From Azospirillum baldaniorum (GTDB lineage: Bacteria; Pseudomonadota; Alphaproteobacteria; Azospirillales; Azospirillaceae): 64,000 nucleotides of DNA. Location: positions 355,501 to 419,500 of the forward strand of contig NZ_CP022254.1 in assembly GCF_003119195.2 (NCBI RefSeq), written 5' to 3'. The notes beneath the pieces were generated by a model. That model worked only from the letters and a program-made list of their open reading frames with translations. It was not told where the DNA came from and searched no databases. This document shows, one piece after another, positions 8,779-20,319 of the stretch. The first letter of the stretch is position 1, and every line of letters begins with the position of its first letter. The translations under genes were made by a program, and so were the position numbers.

Positions 8779-9554
8779 CCATCACCGTGAACCTGAACGC
8801 CGACCTGGGCGAGGGCTTCGGCGCCTACGACATCGGCGACGACGACTCCATGCTCGGCATCGTCGCGTCCGCCAACATCGCCTGCGGGTTCCATGCGGGC
8901 GACCCGCTGGTGATGACGCGGACCGTTCGGAACGCGGTGGCGAAGGGCGTCAGCCTGGGCGCCCACCCCTCCTACCCCGACCTTCAGGGGTTCGGGCGCC
9001 GCCCCCTGCGGATGTCGGCGGCGGAGGTCGAGGCGATGGTCGCCTACCAGATCGGCGCGCTGATGGGCATCGCCGCCACCGCCGGCGGTTCGGTCACCCA
9101 TGTGAAGGCGCACGGCGCGCTGAACAACATGGCGGCGGTGGACGAGGGGCTGGCGCTGGCGATCGGACGGGCAATCAAGGGCGTCGATCCCAACCTGATC
9201 TATCTCGCCACCGCCGGGTCGGAAATGGCGCGGGCCGGGCGGACGCTGGGCCTGCCCACGGCGGAGGAGGTCTTCGCCGACCGCGCCTACGACGACAACG
9301 GCAACCTCGTGCCGCGCGGCCAGCCCGGCGCGATGGTCCACGACCCGGACGTGGCGGCCGCCAACGTCCTGCGCATGCTGGAGGAGGGCGTGATCCTGTC
9401 GGTCACCGGCACGCGCATCCCCTGCACCGTCCATTCCGTCTGCGTCCACGGCGACGAGCCGAGCGCCGTCGCCATGGCGGGCAACCTGCGCCGCACGCTG
9501 GAGGCCAAGGGGGTCCGCATCGTCCCCCTTCCGGAATTGCGCGACCGTTTCTAA
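8775..9554 (+). CDS. pxpA: 5-oxoprolinase subunit PxpA (LamB/YcsF family)
   Basis: A 259-residue YcsF-family protein. Conserved blocks are VNLNADLGEGFGAYD, ANIACGFHAGDP, GAHPSYPDLQGFGRR and HVKAHGALNN. PxpA is thought to carry the lactam-opening step of the PxpABC 5-oxoprolinase. ATG 8775 is preceded by GGGAGGG and overlaps the pxpC stop by ATGA. Note the order pxpB-C-A. The gene ends in a short hairpin shared with the convergent response-regulator gene. Confidence 0.95.
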   Translation: MTITVNLNADLGEGFGAYDIGDDDSMLGIVASANIACGFHAGDPLVMTRTVRNAVAKGVSLGAHPSYPDLQGFGRRPLRMSAAEVEAMVAYQIGALMGIAATAGGSVTHVKAHGALNNMAAVDEGLALAIGRAIKGVDPNLIYLATAGSEMARAGRTLGLPTAEEVFADRAYDDNGNLVPRGQPGAMVHDPDVAAANVLRMLEEGVILSVTGTRIPCTVHSVCVHGDEPSAVAMAGNLRRTLEAKGVRIVPLPELRDRF

Positions 9555-9560
9555 CGGTCG
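9542..9560. terminator. Short hairpin between convergent genes
   Basis: CGACCGTT-TCT-AACGGTCG forms an 8-bp perfect stem with a 3-base loop spanning the pxpA stop codon. It sits between pxpA and the oppositely oriented response-regulator gene. It could act as a bidirectional terminator, although no T-run is present. Confidence 0.4.
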
Positions 9561-9564
9561 GCGA

Positions 9565-9972
9565 TCATGCGGGCCGCAGCTTCGCCGCCTGGGCGAGGCT
9601 GGCGAGCGTGTCCAGGATGACCTGCGGGCTGACCGGTTTGCGCAGCACCACAAGCGGCTGCCAGCGGTCGGAGGTCAGGTCGTCCTCCCCCGCCTCCATC
9701 GACAGGAATCCGGTCATCACCAGGATCGGCAGCCCGGCGGCCCTGATCCGAAGCTCGCGGATCAGGGCGCGGCCGTCCATCCGCGGCATGCGCAGATCGG
9801 TGATGACGAGGTCGGCGGGGTCGGCGCTGTAGCGCTCCAGCCCCTCCTGCCCGTCCTGGGCCAGGGTCACGCGGTATCCCTTGCGGGACAGGAAATCCTC
9901 CAGCGCCATGGCGGCGAGGGATTCGTCCTCGGCCACCAGGACATGCAAAGGAGCGGTGACGGGGTCAGGCAT
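9565..9972 (-). CDS. Single-domain response regulator (CheY-like receiver)
   Basis: A 135-residue stand-alone receiver domain. Acidic residues AEDES are near residue 15, the phospho-acceptor aspartate is in DLVITDLRMPRMDG, the threonine is in ILVMTGF, and the lysine is in VVLRKPVSP. There is no output domain, so it would pass phosphate onward or bind a protein partner. The start overlaps the upstream kinase gene by 8 bp, so it is almost certainly the partner of the ETR1-like kinase. A CheY-like partner resembles the phosphorelay logic of plant ethylene/cytokinin signalling. Confidence 0.93.
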   Translation of the reverse strand: MPDPVTAPLHVLVAEDESLAAMALEDFLSRKGYRVTLAQDGQEGLERYSADPADLVITDLRMPRMDGRALIRELRIRAAGLPILVMTGFLSMEAGEDDLTSDRWQPLVVLRKPVSPQVILDTLASLAQAAKLRPA

Positions 9973-11542
9973 GAGCGCGCTCCACGTCCTGAACGGAGGG
10001 ATGGGACACCGGCACGGTGATGGTGAAGCCGACGCCGCGGCTTCCGTTCTCGTGGGTCACGTTCGCCGCGTCGATCCGCCCGCCCATGGAATCGATGATG
10101 CCATAGCCGATGGACAGGCCGAGGCCAGACCCCTTTCCAACCTCCTTGGTCGTGAAAAAGGGATCGAAGATGCGTGGCAGGATGTCCGAATCGATGCCTC
10201 CGCCGTCGTCGGTGATGGTGATGACGGCCCGCCCGGCGGTCATGTCGCAACGCATGTTCACCGCGATCCGCCCGGCGGCGGGTGACCCGTCGGGGTCGGC
10301 GCGCCATTCCAGGATGGCGTCGCGCGCGTTGGACAGCAGATTGACCAGCACCTGCTCCAGTTGCAGGGGACGGCCGCGCGTGACGCAGTCGATGGCCGGG
10401 ACGTCGCTCACGACCTCGATGTTCTCCAAGGCGAACTGGTTGGACACCAGTTCGACGGCGGAGCGGACGCTGGCCGCGGGGTCGAAGCGCTGGGTGGCGC
10501 CGTCGCGGCGGCTGAAGGTGCGCATATGGTCGATGATGCGGCCCATGCGCTCCGCCTGTTCCGACATGATGGTCAGCACCTTGTCCAGGCGCGCGGTGTC
10601 GGTGTCGCCGTCGCGCAGGCGGGACAGGGCGTTCTCGGCCCAGATCCGGATGATGTTCAGGGGCTGGCTCATCTCATGGGCCATGCCGGCGGCGAGCGTG
10701 CCCAGCGTCGCCAGCTTGGAGGTCTGGACCAGCTCCTCCTGAAGCCTCTTGCGGTCGGTGATGTCGCGGGAGCTGCCCAGGATCTGGACCACCCGCCCAT
10801 CCTCGCCGCGCACCGGCACCAGGACGGTGTGCCACGTGCGCCGCCCGACCGGAAGGTCCAGCGTCTCCTCGTAATCGATCGGGCCACCCACGGCGACGCA
10901 GGCGCTGTAGCGTTCGATCACCGCCTCGGCGGTTTCCTGCGGAACGGCCTCGCGGACCAGCCGGCCGCGGATGGTCTCCGGGTCGATCCCCGTCGCCCGC
11001 GCGTGGGCGGGGTTCAGCGTGTCGAAGGCGAAATCTCCATCCGGCGTGACCGTGACGACGAACAGCCCCTCCGCCAGATTGTTGAAAAAGCTGGCGTAGC
11101 GCAGCTCGGCCTGACGCCGGATCTCGATCTCGCGCTGAAGGGCTCCGTTGGCGTCGGCGAGTTGCGTGGCGCTGGGCAGAGCGAGGGCCTTGGGCATCTG
11201 CACCCACAAGGCGACGGCGGTCAGCACCGACACCATCGCCGTCAGCGCCTTGACGATGCCTTCCACGGCGTAGTCGGGGTACCACAAGGTCCACAGACTG
11301 AAGAAATGCGTCGTGCCACAGGCCAGAATGAAGGCGGCGAACAGCCAGACGATCCAGGTGAAGGCCACGTCGCGGCGCTTCACGACGAAGTAAAGCAGCG
11401 CCACCGGGATCGAATAATAGGACAAGCCAGTCAGCACATCGGACACGATGTGCAGGGTCAGGATCTCCGGACGCCAGAACAGGCACACGCCGTGAGGCAA
11501 GTACGCGCTGGTGTCGAAGAAGGCTTCCACGCCACCGAACAT
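9965..11542 (-). CDS. Ethylene-receptor-like (ETR1-type membrane domain) PAS histidine kinase
   Basis: A 525-residue sensor kinase. Residues 25-115 hold three hydrophobic helices matching the ethylene-binding domain of plant ETR1: D35, Y42, I72, C75 and H79 sit exactly ten positions after ETR1 D25, Y32, I62, C65 and H69, and K98 corresponds to K91. C75 and H79 (ACGTTHF) are the copper ligands in that family. ETR1 E38 is replaced by A48. A PAS domain follows (about 150-265), then HisKA (GMAHEMSQPLNIIR), N-box (LLSNARDAI) and ATPase G-boxes (GSGLGLSIGYGI). I chose ATG 11542 (GAGGGG upstream); an ATG at 11650 would add 36 charged residues. It is coupled to the receiver gene. Ethylene binding is inferred from residues, not shown. 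Confidence 0.92.
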   Translation of the reverse strand: MFGGVEAFFDTSAYLPHGVCLFWRPEILTLHIVSDVLTGLSYYSIPVALLYFVVKRRDVAFTWIVWLFAAFILACGTTHFFSLWTLWYPDYAVEGIVKALTAMVSVLTAVALWVQMPKALALPSATQLADANGALQREIEIRRQAELRYASFFNNLAEGLFVVTVTPDGDFAFDTLNPAHARATGIDPETIRGRLVREAVPQETAEAVIERYSACVAVGGPIDYEETLDLPVGRRTWHTVLVPVRGEDGRVVQILGSSRDITDRKRLQEELVQTSKLATLGTLAAGMAHEMSQPLNIIRIWAENALSRLRDGDTDTARLDKVLTIMSEQAERMGRIIDHMRTFSRRDGATQRFDPAASVRSAVELVSNQFALENIEVVSDVPAIDCVTRGRPLQLEQVLVNLLSNARDAILEWRADPDGSPAAGRIAVNMRCDMTAGRAVITITDDGGGIDSDILPRIFDPFFTTKEVGKGSGLGLSIGYGIIDSMGGRIDAANVTHENGSRGVGFTITVPVSHPSVQDVERAHA

Positions 11543-11704
11543 GCCGCCCCTCTTTTTCGGTCTCCGGCCACGGTCCAGCCGGGTCCAGAAATTCCGTCGT
11601 TTCTCTGATCTCGCCCCGAAACCTTGAAGCACAACGCCTTGCGGCACCATGCCGCGGAGGCTGCATCAGCGAACGCTACTCGAATCAGAGGGGCGGAGCA
11701 ACAC

Positions 11705-11742
11705 GCGGAACGCGATGCCAGCCAATGGTCAGCGCGTTCCGC
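11705..11742. repeat. Inverted repeat between prfC and the ETR1-like kinase gene
   Basis: GCGGAACGCG and CGCGTTCCGC form a perfect 10-bp stem with an 18-base loop, 18 bp beyond the prfC stop. It could terminate prfC on the minus strand, but no T-run follows. An operator for the kinase gene is an alternative. Confidence 0.4.
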
Positions 11743-11759
11743 ATGGTTCTGGATGCGCG

Positions 11760-13367
<1,608 letters not shown>

Positions 13368-13401
13368 GCGCGTTCCCGTAACTCAGCGGTGCAGACAACG
13401 G

Positions 13402-13442
13402 CGAAGAGGGCCGGGAGGCGGAACGCCCCACGGCCCTCTTCG
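13402..13442 (-). terminator. Hairpin in the asd-prfC gap
   Basis: CGAAGAGGGCCG and CGGCCCTCTTCG form a perfect 12-bp stem with a 17-base loop just upstream of prfC. It lacks a T-run in either direction, so termination between asd and prfC is only possible, not clear. It would also lie in the 5' leader of prfC. Confidence 0.4.
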
Positions 13443-13482
13443 TTCGGACGTATAGATAGCAGCGAAGACCGGCCCATTCCAG

Positions 13483-13520
13483 CCTTCATCCCTCCCACCG
13501 AAAGGAAGGAAGGATGAAGG
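13483..13520 (-). terminator. Hairpin just downstream of asd
   Basis: CCTTCATCC and GGATGAAGG pair as a 9-bp stem 14 bp after the asd stop codon, with a loop rich in CCTTCC on the minus strand. It is a plausible weak terminator or 3' stabiliser for the asd message. Confidence 0.4.
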
Positions 13521-13533
13521 ATTCCGGTGTGCC

Positions 13534-14547
13534 TTACAGGCTCAGCTCGGCGATCTGCACGGCGTTCAGCGCCGCACCCTTCAGCAGCTGGTCGCCGCAG
13601 ACGAACAGGTCCAGGCCATGGTCGCCGAAGATCAGGCTGGTGCGGATGCGGCCCACCTCGACGTCGAACTGGCCGGTGGCGTTCAGCGGCATCGGGTAGA
13701 CGCCGTCCGCCGGCACGTCCTTCACCACCACGCCCGGCGCGTCGGCCAGGACGGCGCGGGCGGCGTCCGGGGTGACCGGGGACAGCGTCTCGACCGTGAT
13801 CGCCTCGGAGTGGGCGCGGTAGGTCGGGATGCGCACCGCCGTGCAGCTCACCGGCAGGTCCGGGATCTCCAGGATCTTCCGGGTCTCCCAGGTCACCTTC
13901 ATCTCCTCCTTCGTGTAGCCGTTCTCCTGGAAGGCGTCGATCTGGGGGATCAGGTTGAAGGGGATCGGGTGGCGGAACACGCTGTTGACGACCGGCTTGC
14001 CGTCGAGCTGGTTGCGGGTCTGCTCCTCAAGCTCGGCCATGCCCTCCGCACCGGCGCCACTGGTCGCCTGATAGGTGGAGACGATCACGCGCTTCAGGCC
14101 GAAGGCCTTGTGCAGCGGGCCGAGCGCCACGACGGCGATGGCGGTCGTGCAGTTGGGATTCGCGATCAGCTTGGCATCGCCCATGGCGTGGGCGTTGATC
14201 TCGGGAACGATCAGCGGGACGTTGTCGTCGTAGCGGAAGGCCGAGGAGTTGTCGATCACCAGCGCCCCGCCCGCGGCGATGGCCGGCGCGTGCTCCTTGG
14301 CAAAATCACCGGACACGGCGAGCAGGACGATGTCGTAACCCTTCACCTTCTCGACGTCGAACGCCACGAGGGTCTTCTCGCCGAACGGGGTCTCGACGGT
14401 CCGGCCGGCGCTGCGCTCCGACGCGAACAGGCCGAGTTCCGCAACCGGGAACGAACGGCGGTGAAGAACATCGACCATCTCGCGGCCGACGGCGCCCGTG
14501 GCACCAACGATGGCAACGCGGCGGGGAGAAGGGGAAGAGGTGCTCAT
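13534..14547 (-). CDS. asd: Aspartate-semialdehyde dehydrogenase
   Basis: A 337-residue NADPH-dependent ASADH that reduces aspartyl phosphate to aspartate semialdehyde, the branch point to lysine/diaminopimelate, threonine and methionine. The N-terminal Rossmann motif is [15 protein letters not shown]. The catalytic cysteine is in [20 protein letters not shown], and [14 protein letters not shown] and [13 protein letters not shown] are conserved. ATG 14547 starts directly at [15 protein letters not shown], with AAAGGACGG upstream. An upstream in-frame start at 14610 falls within the attenuator hairpin region and is rejected. Expression appears controlled by the threonine-rich leader peptide and hairpin upstream (14605-14744). 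Confidence 0.97.
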   Translation of the reverse strand: MSTSSPSPRRVAIVGATGAVGREMVDVLHRRSFPVAELGLFASERSAGRTVETPFGEKTLVAFDVEKVKGYDIVLLAVSGDFAKEHAPAIAAGGALVIDNSSAFRYDDNVPLIVPEINAHAMGDAKLIANPNCTTAIAVVALGPLHKAFGLKRVIVSTYQATSGAGAEGMAELEEQTRNQLDGKPVVNSVFRHPIPFNLIPQIDAFQENGYTKEEMKVTWETRKILEIPDLPVSCTAVRIPTYRAHSEAITVETLSPVTPDAARAVLADAPGVVVKDVPADGVYPMPLNATGQFDVEVGRIRTSLIFGDHGLDLFVCGDQLLKGAALNAVQIAELSL

Positions 14548-14604
14548 GGGTGTGGTCCGTCCTTTGGTCTTGCCCGGATCGAGCGTGGACGGCGGCCCCA
14601 GATG

Positions 14605-14644
14605 CACCAAGGCCCCGTCCGTGTCCGGCGGGGCCTTCGTGGTG
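14605..14644 (-). promoter_or_regulatory. Putative attenuator hairpin upstream of asd
   Basis: AAGGCCCCG (14609-14617) pairs with CGGGGCCTT (14629-14637), extended by CACC/GGTG across a 3-base bulge. It lies between the leader-peptide stop and the asd start, where an amino-acid attenuator terminator would be. No clear U-tract follows on the minus strand, so it may work by sequestering sequence or with Rho instead of as a classical terminator. A smaller hairpin (CCCGC/GCGGG near 14688-14701) lies inside the leader ORF and could compete with it. Confidence 0.55.
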
Positions 14645-14663
14645 GGTGAAGCGTCTTACTCGA

Positions 14664-14744
14664 TCAACGCACGCCACCGTCCGACGGCCCGCCGGAGCGG
14701 GTCGTTTTGGTAGTGGTGGTGGTGATGGCGAGCGAGCGATTCAT
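14664..14744 (-). CDS. Threonine-rich leader peptide for asd attenuation
   Basis: A 26-residue ORF, ATG to TGA, with an ITTTTTKTT core: seven threonine codons and one isoleucine codon in a run of nine. This closely resembles the E. coli thr operon leader peptide in logic. It lies 117 bp upstream of asd, whose product feeds threonine synthesis, and ends just before the hairpin at 14605-14644. There is no good ribosome-binding site, and a plausible promoter places the transcript start at or next to the ATG. It would then be leaderless, as known for the trp leader peptide of some rhizobia. Ribosome stalling at threonine shortage should increase asd expression. Confidence 0.75.
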   Translation of the reverse strand: MNRSLAITTTTTKTTRSGGPSDGGVR

Positions 14745-14751
14745 AACTTGC

Positions 14752-14781
14752 TAGATAAACGAAAGGCGCGGGGCTTGTAAA
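14752..14781 (-). promoter_or_regulatory. Predicted promoter for the leader peptide / asd transcript
   Basis: On the minus strand TTTACA (14776-14781) and TATCTA (14752-14757) are separated by 18 bp. The leader ATG begins 7 bp after the -10 element. This spacing predicts transcription starting on or beside the A of the ATG. The -35 element lies in the loop of the glgP terminator hairpin. The -10 match is only partial. Confidence 0.5.
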
Positions 14782-14794
14782 GCGCCCGCGCCTT
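14763..14794 (-). terminator. Rho-independent-type terminator of glgP
   Basis: On the minus strand AAGGCGCGGG and CCCGCGCCTT form a perfect 10-bp stem with a 12-base loop, followed by TCGTTTATCT, 39 bp after the glgP stop. It overlaps the predicted asd promoter, so the two elements share sequence. Confidence 0.65.
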
Positions 14795-14832
14795 CGCGCC
14801 GCAATTTTTGTCAGGCTCCGGACAAGACCGCG

Positions 14833-17331
14833 TCAGGTCTCGGTTTCGGCGGGATGCTCCGGCTTCACGGGATGCACGTCCCAGATCTCCGTCGCGTACT
14901 CCATGATGGTGCGGTCGGAGGAGAACCAGCCCATGTTGGCCGTGTTCAGGATGGCCTTGCGCGTCCATTCCTCCTGGTCACGGTAGAGGTCCATCGCCGC
15001 CTGCTGCGCCTGGCAATAGTCGGAGAAGTCCGCCGTCACCAGGAAATGGTCGCCACCGTCGGTCAGCGCCTGGAGGATCGGGTGGTAGCGGTGGGGATCG
15101 TCCGGCGAGAAGACGCCGGTGGAGATCATGTCCAGCGCCCGCTTCAGGCTGGGGTTCGACGCGATGACGTCGCGCGGGTTGAAGCCGCCGCTGGCCCGCA
15201 GGTCGTTCACCTCCTCGGCGGTCAGGCCGAAGATGAAGATGTTGTCATCGCCCACATGCTCGCGGATCTCGACGTTGGCGCCGTCCAGCGTGCCGATGGT
15301 CAGCGCGCCGTTGAGCGCCAGCTTCATGTTGCCGGTGCCCGACGCCTCCATGCCCGCGGTGGAGATCTGCTCCGACAGGTCGGCCGCCGGCATGATGATC
15401 TCCGCCGCGGTGACGTTGTAGTTCGGCAGCAGCACGATCTTCAGGTTGTCGTGCACCGACGGGTCATGGTTCACCACCTTCGCCACATCGTTGATGAGCT
15501 TGATGATGAGCTTGGCCATGTGATAGCTCGGCGCCGCCTTGCCGGCGAAGATCTTGGTCACCGGCACCCAGGACACGGTCGGGTTGTCGCGCATCTCGTT
15601 GTACAGCGCGATCGCCTGGAGGATGTTCAGGAGCTGCCGCTTGTACTCGTGCATGCGCTTGACCTGCACGTCGAACAGGCTGTCGACCTGCACGTCCACC
15701 CCGGTCTGGCGCGCGATGTAGGCGGCCAGCCGCTTCTTGTTCTTGCGCTTGGCGCGGCGGAACTCCTCGCGGAAGACCAGATCGTCGGCCTTCTCGGCCA
15801 GCGCGCTGATCTGGCTGAGGTCCTTGATCCAGCCGTTGCCGATGCGGCTGGTGATCAGCGCGGCCAGCGGCTGGTTCGCCTGATGCAGCCAGCGGCGCGG
15901 GGTGATGCCGTTGGTCTTGTTGTTGATGCGCTCCGGGAACTCCGCGTGGAAGTCGGCGAAGACGGTCTGCTTCATCAGCTCGGTGTGCAGGGCCGACACG
16001 CCGTTGACCTTGTGCGAGCCGAGGAAGGCCAGATTGCCCATGCGCACCCGGCGGTCGCCGCGCTCGTCGATCAGCGACAGGCGGGACAGCCGCCCGTTGT
16101 CGCCCGCCGCCCGCGCCTTGGAGCGGTTGAGGAACTTGGCGTTGATCTCGTAGATGATCTGCATGTGGCGCGGCAGCACGCGCTCCATCATGCGCACCGG
16201 CCACGCCTCCAGCGCCTCCGGAAGCAGCGTGTGGTTGGTGTAGGAGAAGGTCGCGCGGGTGATGTCCCACGCCTTGTCCCAGGTCACGCCGTGCTGGTCC
16301 ACCAGCAGCCGCATCAGCTCGGCGATGCCGATGGCCGGGTGCGTGTCGTTGAGCTGGATCGCCGCCTTGTCCGGCAGGCTGTCGAAGTTGGAATGATGCT
16401 GCAGATAGCGGCGCAGGATGTCCTGCAGCGAGGCGGAGGTGAAGAAATACTCCTGCTTCAGCCGCAACTCCTTGCCGCCCTCCGTCGCGTCGTTCGGGTA
16501 GAGGACGCGGCTGAGGTTTTCGGTCAGCACCTTCTGCTCGACCGCCTTCATGTAGGCGCCGTCGTTGAAGTGGCCGAAGTTGAAGTCGCGGGTGGCGCGG
16601 GCCGACCACAGGCGCAGCGTGTTGATCGTGTCGCCGCCGTAGCCAACCACCGGCGTGTCGTAGGCCATGGCCAGCACGCGCTCGGCGTCGACCCAGCGGT
16701 AGGCGCGCTCGCCCACCGAATCCCGGAACTCCTCGACGCGGCCATAGAACTGTACGGGGTACAGCACCTCCGGACGCGGGAATTCCCACGGGTTGCCGAA
16801 TTGCAGCCACTGCTCCGGATACTCGACCTGCCAGCCATGCTCGAAGCGCTGCTCGAACAGGCCGAACTCGTAGCGGATGCCGTAGCCGTAGCCGGGCAGC
16901 GCTTCCGACGCCATGCTGTCGAGGAAGCAGGCGGCCAGACGGCCGAGGCCGCCGTTGCCGAGTGCCGCGTCCGGCTCAGCCTCCACCACGTCGTCGAGGT
17001 TCAGGCCGATGCGGTCGAGCGCCTGACGGCACTGGTCGGTGATGCCGAGGTTGGCGAGGCTGTTGGTCAGCAAGCGGCCGATCAGGAATTCCAGCGATAG
17101 GTAGTAAACGCGCTTGGCGTCCTGCTGGTAATAGGTCCGCGTCGTGTCCATCCAGCGGTCCACGAGGCGGTCGCGCACGGCGAGCGCAACGGTGTGGAAC
17201 CAGTCGCGCCGGGTCGCCGCCCGCGCGTCCTTGCCGACGGAATAAACCAGCCACTCCAGAAACGAGCGCTTCAGCCCGTCGACATCCAGACTGCGGCGTT
17301 CGATCTCGCGGGACTTATACCGAGCGTCCAT
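14833..17331 (-). CDS. glgP: Glycogen/starch phosphorylase
   Basis: An 832-residue alpha-glucan phosphorylase that releases glucose-1-phosphate from glycogen using pyridoxal phosphate. Conserved blocks include YYLSLEFLIGR, LGNGGLGRLAACFLDS, NTLRLWSA, LNDTHPAIGIAELMR, RRWLHQANQPL, and the PLP-lysine region EASGTGNMKLALNGALTIGT near the C-terminus. I start it at ATG 17331 (MDARYKS), which has GAAAG upstream and gives normal family length. Earlier in-frame starts at 17391 or 17424 would add non-conserved residues. No other glycogen genes are adjacent. Confidence 0.95.
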   Translation of the reverse strand: MDARYKSREIERRSLDVDGLKRSFLEWLVYSVGKDARAATRRDWFHTVALAVRDRLVDRWMDTTRTYYQQDAKRVYYLSLEFLIGRLLTNSLANLGITDQCRQALDRIGLNLDDVVEAEPDAALGNGGLGRLAACFLDSMASEALPGYGYGIRYEFGLFEQRFEHGWQVEYPEQWLQFGNPWEFPRPEVLYPVQFYGRVEEFRDSVGERAYRWVDAERVLAMAYDTPVVGYGGDTINTLRLWSARATRDFNFGHFNDGAYMKAVEQKVLTENLSRVLYPNDATEGGKELRLKQEYFFTSASLQDILRRYLQHHSNFDSLPDKAAIQLNDTHPAIGIAELMRLLVDQHGVTWDKAWDITRATFSYTNHTLLPEALEAWPVRMMERVLPRHMQIIYEINAKFLNRSKARAAGDNGRLSRLSLIDERGDRRVRMGNLAFLGSHKVNGVSALHTELMKQTVFADFHAEFPERINNKTNGITPRRWLHQANQPLAALITSRIGNGWIKDLSQISALAEKADDLVFREEFRRAKRKNKKRLAAYIARQTGVDVQVDSLFDVQVKRMHEYKRQLLNILQAIALYNEMRDNPTVSWVPVTKIFAGKAAPSYHMAKLIIKLINDVAKVVNHDPSVHDNLKIVLLPNYNVTAAEIIMPAADLSEQISTAGMEASGTGNMKLALNGALTIGTLDGANVEIREHVGDDNIFIFGLTAEEVNDLRASGGFNPRDVIASNPSLKRALDMISTGVFSPDDPHRYHPILQALTDGGDHFLVTADFSDYCQAQQAAMDLYRDQEEWTRKAILNTANMGWFSSDRTIMEYATEIWDVHPVKPEHPAETET

Positions 17332-17599
17332 GTCTTGACTTTCTTCTTTCCAGGGCCAACTGGAGCGGCGGTTATTCAGCCGGTCTTCCATCGGCGGCAG
17401 TTTCCGGGGTCCATGGTTAAGCAACGTTTAAGTCGCTGCGCCAACCAGTCGAATAGGCCTGCCGAATTGGCTAGGCCGTTCGTCCAGAGCAACAGCCAAG
17501 ACTTGCCCTTGTGCCACACGCGCTGTGCCAAAATGGAAACCATCCCCGCGGCGCACCGAAGCTCGGTAATCGCTGCGAAGCCCCGCTGGAGGGAGTAAG

Positions 17600-18837
17600 A
17601 TGGCGTCCGTGTCAGCCTCTTTGAACCTCCCGATGCTCGACAATACCGTATCTGCGGACTCCCGTCAGGACCTGCCCGGCGACGCCACCATCCTGCTCCG
17701 TCAGGCCCAGCCGGCGGACATCCCCGCTCTGCTGGCCATCGAGGAGCGGTGTTTCGCCACCGACCGCCTGACCCGACGTAGTTTTCAATATTTGCTCACG
17801 AAAGCCAAGGCCACTGGACTTGTGGAAGTCCACAGCGGCGCGGTCGTCGGCTACGCGCTGGTGTCCTTCCATTCCGGCACGTCGCTCGCCCGGCTCTACT
17901 CCTTCGCCGTCGATTCCGGCCACCGCGGCCAGGGCGTCGCCAAGCGGCTGCTGGCCGCGGCGGAGCAGGCGGCCCGCTCGCGGGACTGCATCTACCTGCG
18001 GCTGGAGGTGCGGCGCGACAACGCCGCCGCGATCGACCTCTACAAGAAGGCCGGCTACCGCGAGTTCGGCGTCTACACCGACTATTATGAAGACCATATG
18101 GAGGCGCTGCGGCTGGAGAAGCGCCTCGGCCACAGCGGCCCCAGCGCGCCGCTGGGCGGGCCTCTGGTCCCCTACTACCAGCAGACCCTGGACTTCACCT
18201 GCGGCCCGTCGGCGCTGATGATGGCGATGAAGGCGCTGAAGCCCACGGAGATCGAGCTGGGGCGGAAGCTGGAGATCCGGTTGTGGCGGGAATCGACGAC
18301 CGTCTTCATGACCTCCGGCCATGGCGGCTGCGGCCCCTTCGGGCTGGCGCTGGCGGCGGCGCGGCGCGGCTTCGCCGTGGACATCCACATCAAGGACAAC
18401 GCCACACCCTTCCTGGACAGCGTGCGCAGCGACGAGAAGAAGGAGGTCATGCGCATCGTGCACGAGGACTTCCTCGACGAGCTGGAGGGCAGCGGCGCCA
18501 CCGTCCGCCACAACACCCTGAGCGCCCAGGACATGGCCGACGCGGTGGCGGGCGGGGCCATCCCCATCGTGCTCATCAGCTCCTACCGGATCTATCACGA
18601 AAAATTTCCGCATTGGGTCGTCGTGACCGGTGCCGACGACCGCTTTCTCTATGTTCATGATCCGCTTGTGTACGATCGTCACCACGCTCACATCGACCGG
18701 ATGAACATGCCGATCCCGAAAGCCGACTTCGAGCGCATGGCCCGCTACGGCAAGGCCCAGTTGAAGGCCGCCCTTCTCCTCCGCCCCCAGTCCTCTGATC
18801 GGGCTGCCGATGGGGTTGCTGATGGGTCCGCCGACTG

Positions 18838-18838
<1 letters not shown>
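17600..18838 (+). CDS. Bifunctional GNAT acetyltransferase / C39-like peptidase (DUF3335-type)
   Basis: A 412-residue fusion. Residues about 30-175 are a GNAT acetyltransferase of RimI type (IPALLAIEERCF, then SGHRGQGVAKRLLAAAE and RRDNAAAIDLYKKAGY). Residues about 185-400 are a papain-like C39-type domain, with catalytic cysteine C201 in LDFTCGPSALMMA, histidine H338 in FPHWVVVTG and aspartate D354 in YVHDPL. All three catalytic positions are intact. ATG 17600 follows GGAGGGAG. The stop overlaps the start of the RimK-like ligase by one base (TGATG), so the two are made together. Such peptidase/acetyltransferase/ligase sets suggest peptide or amino-group modification. The substrate is unknown. 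Confidence 0.9.
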
Positions 18839-20319
<1,481 letters not shown>

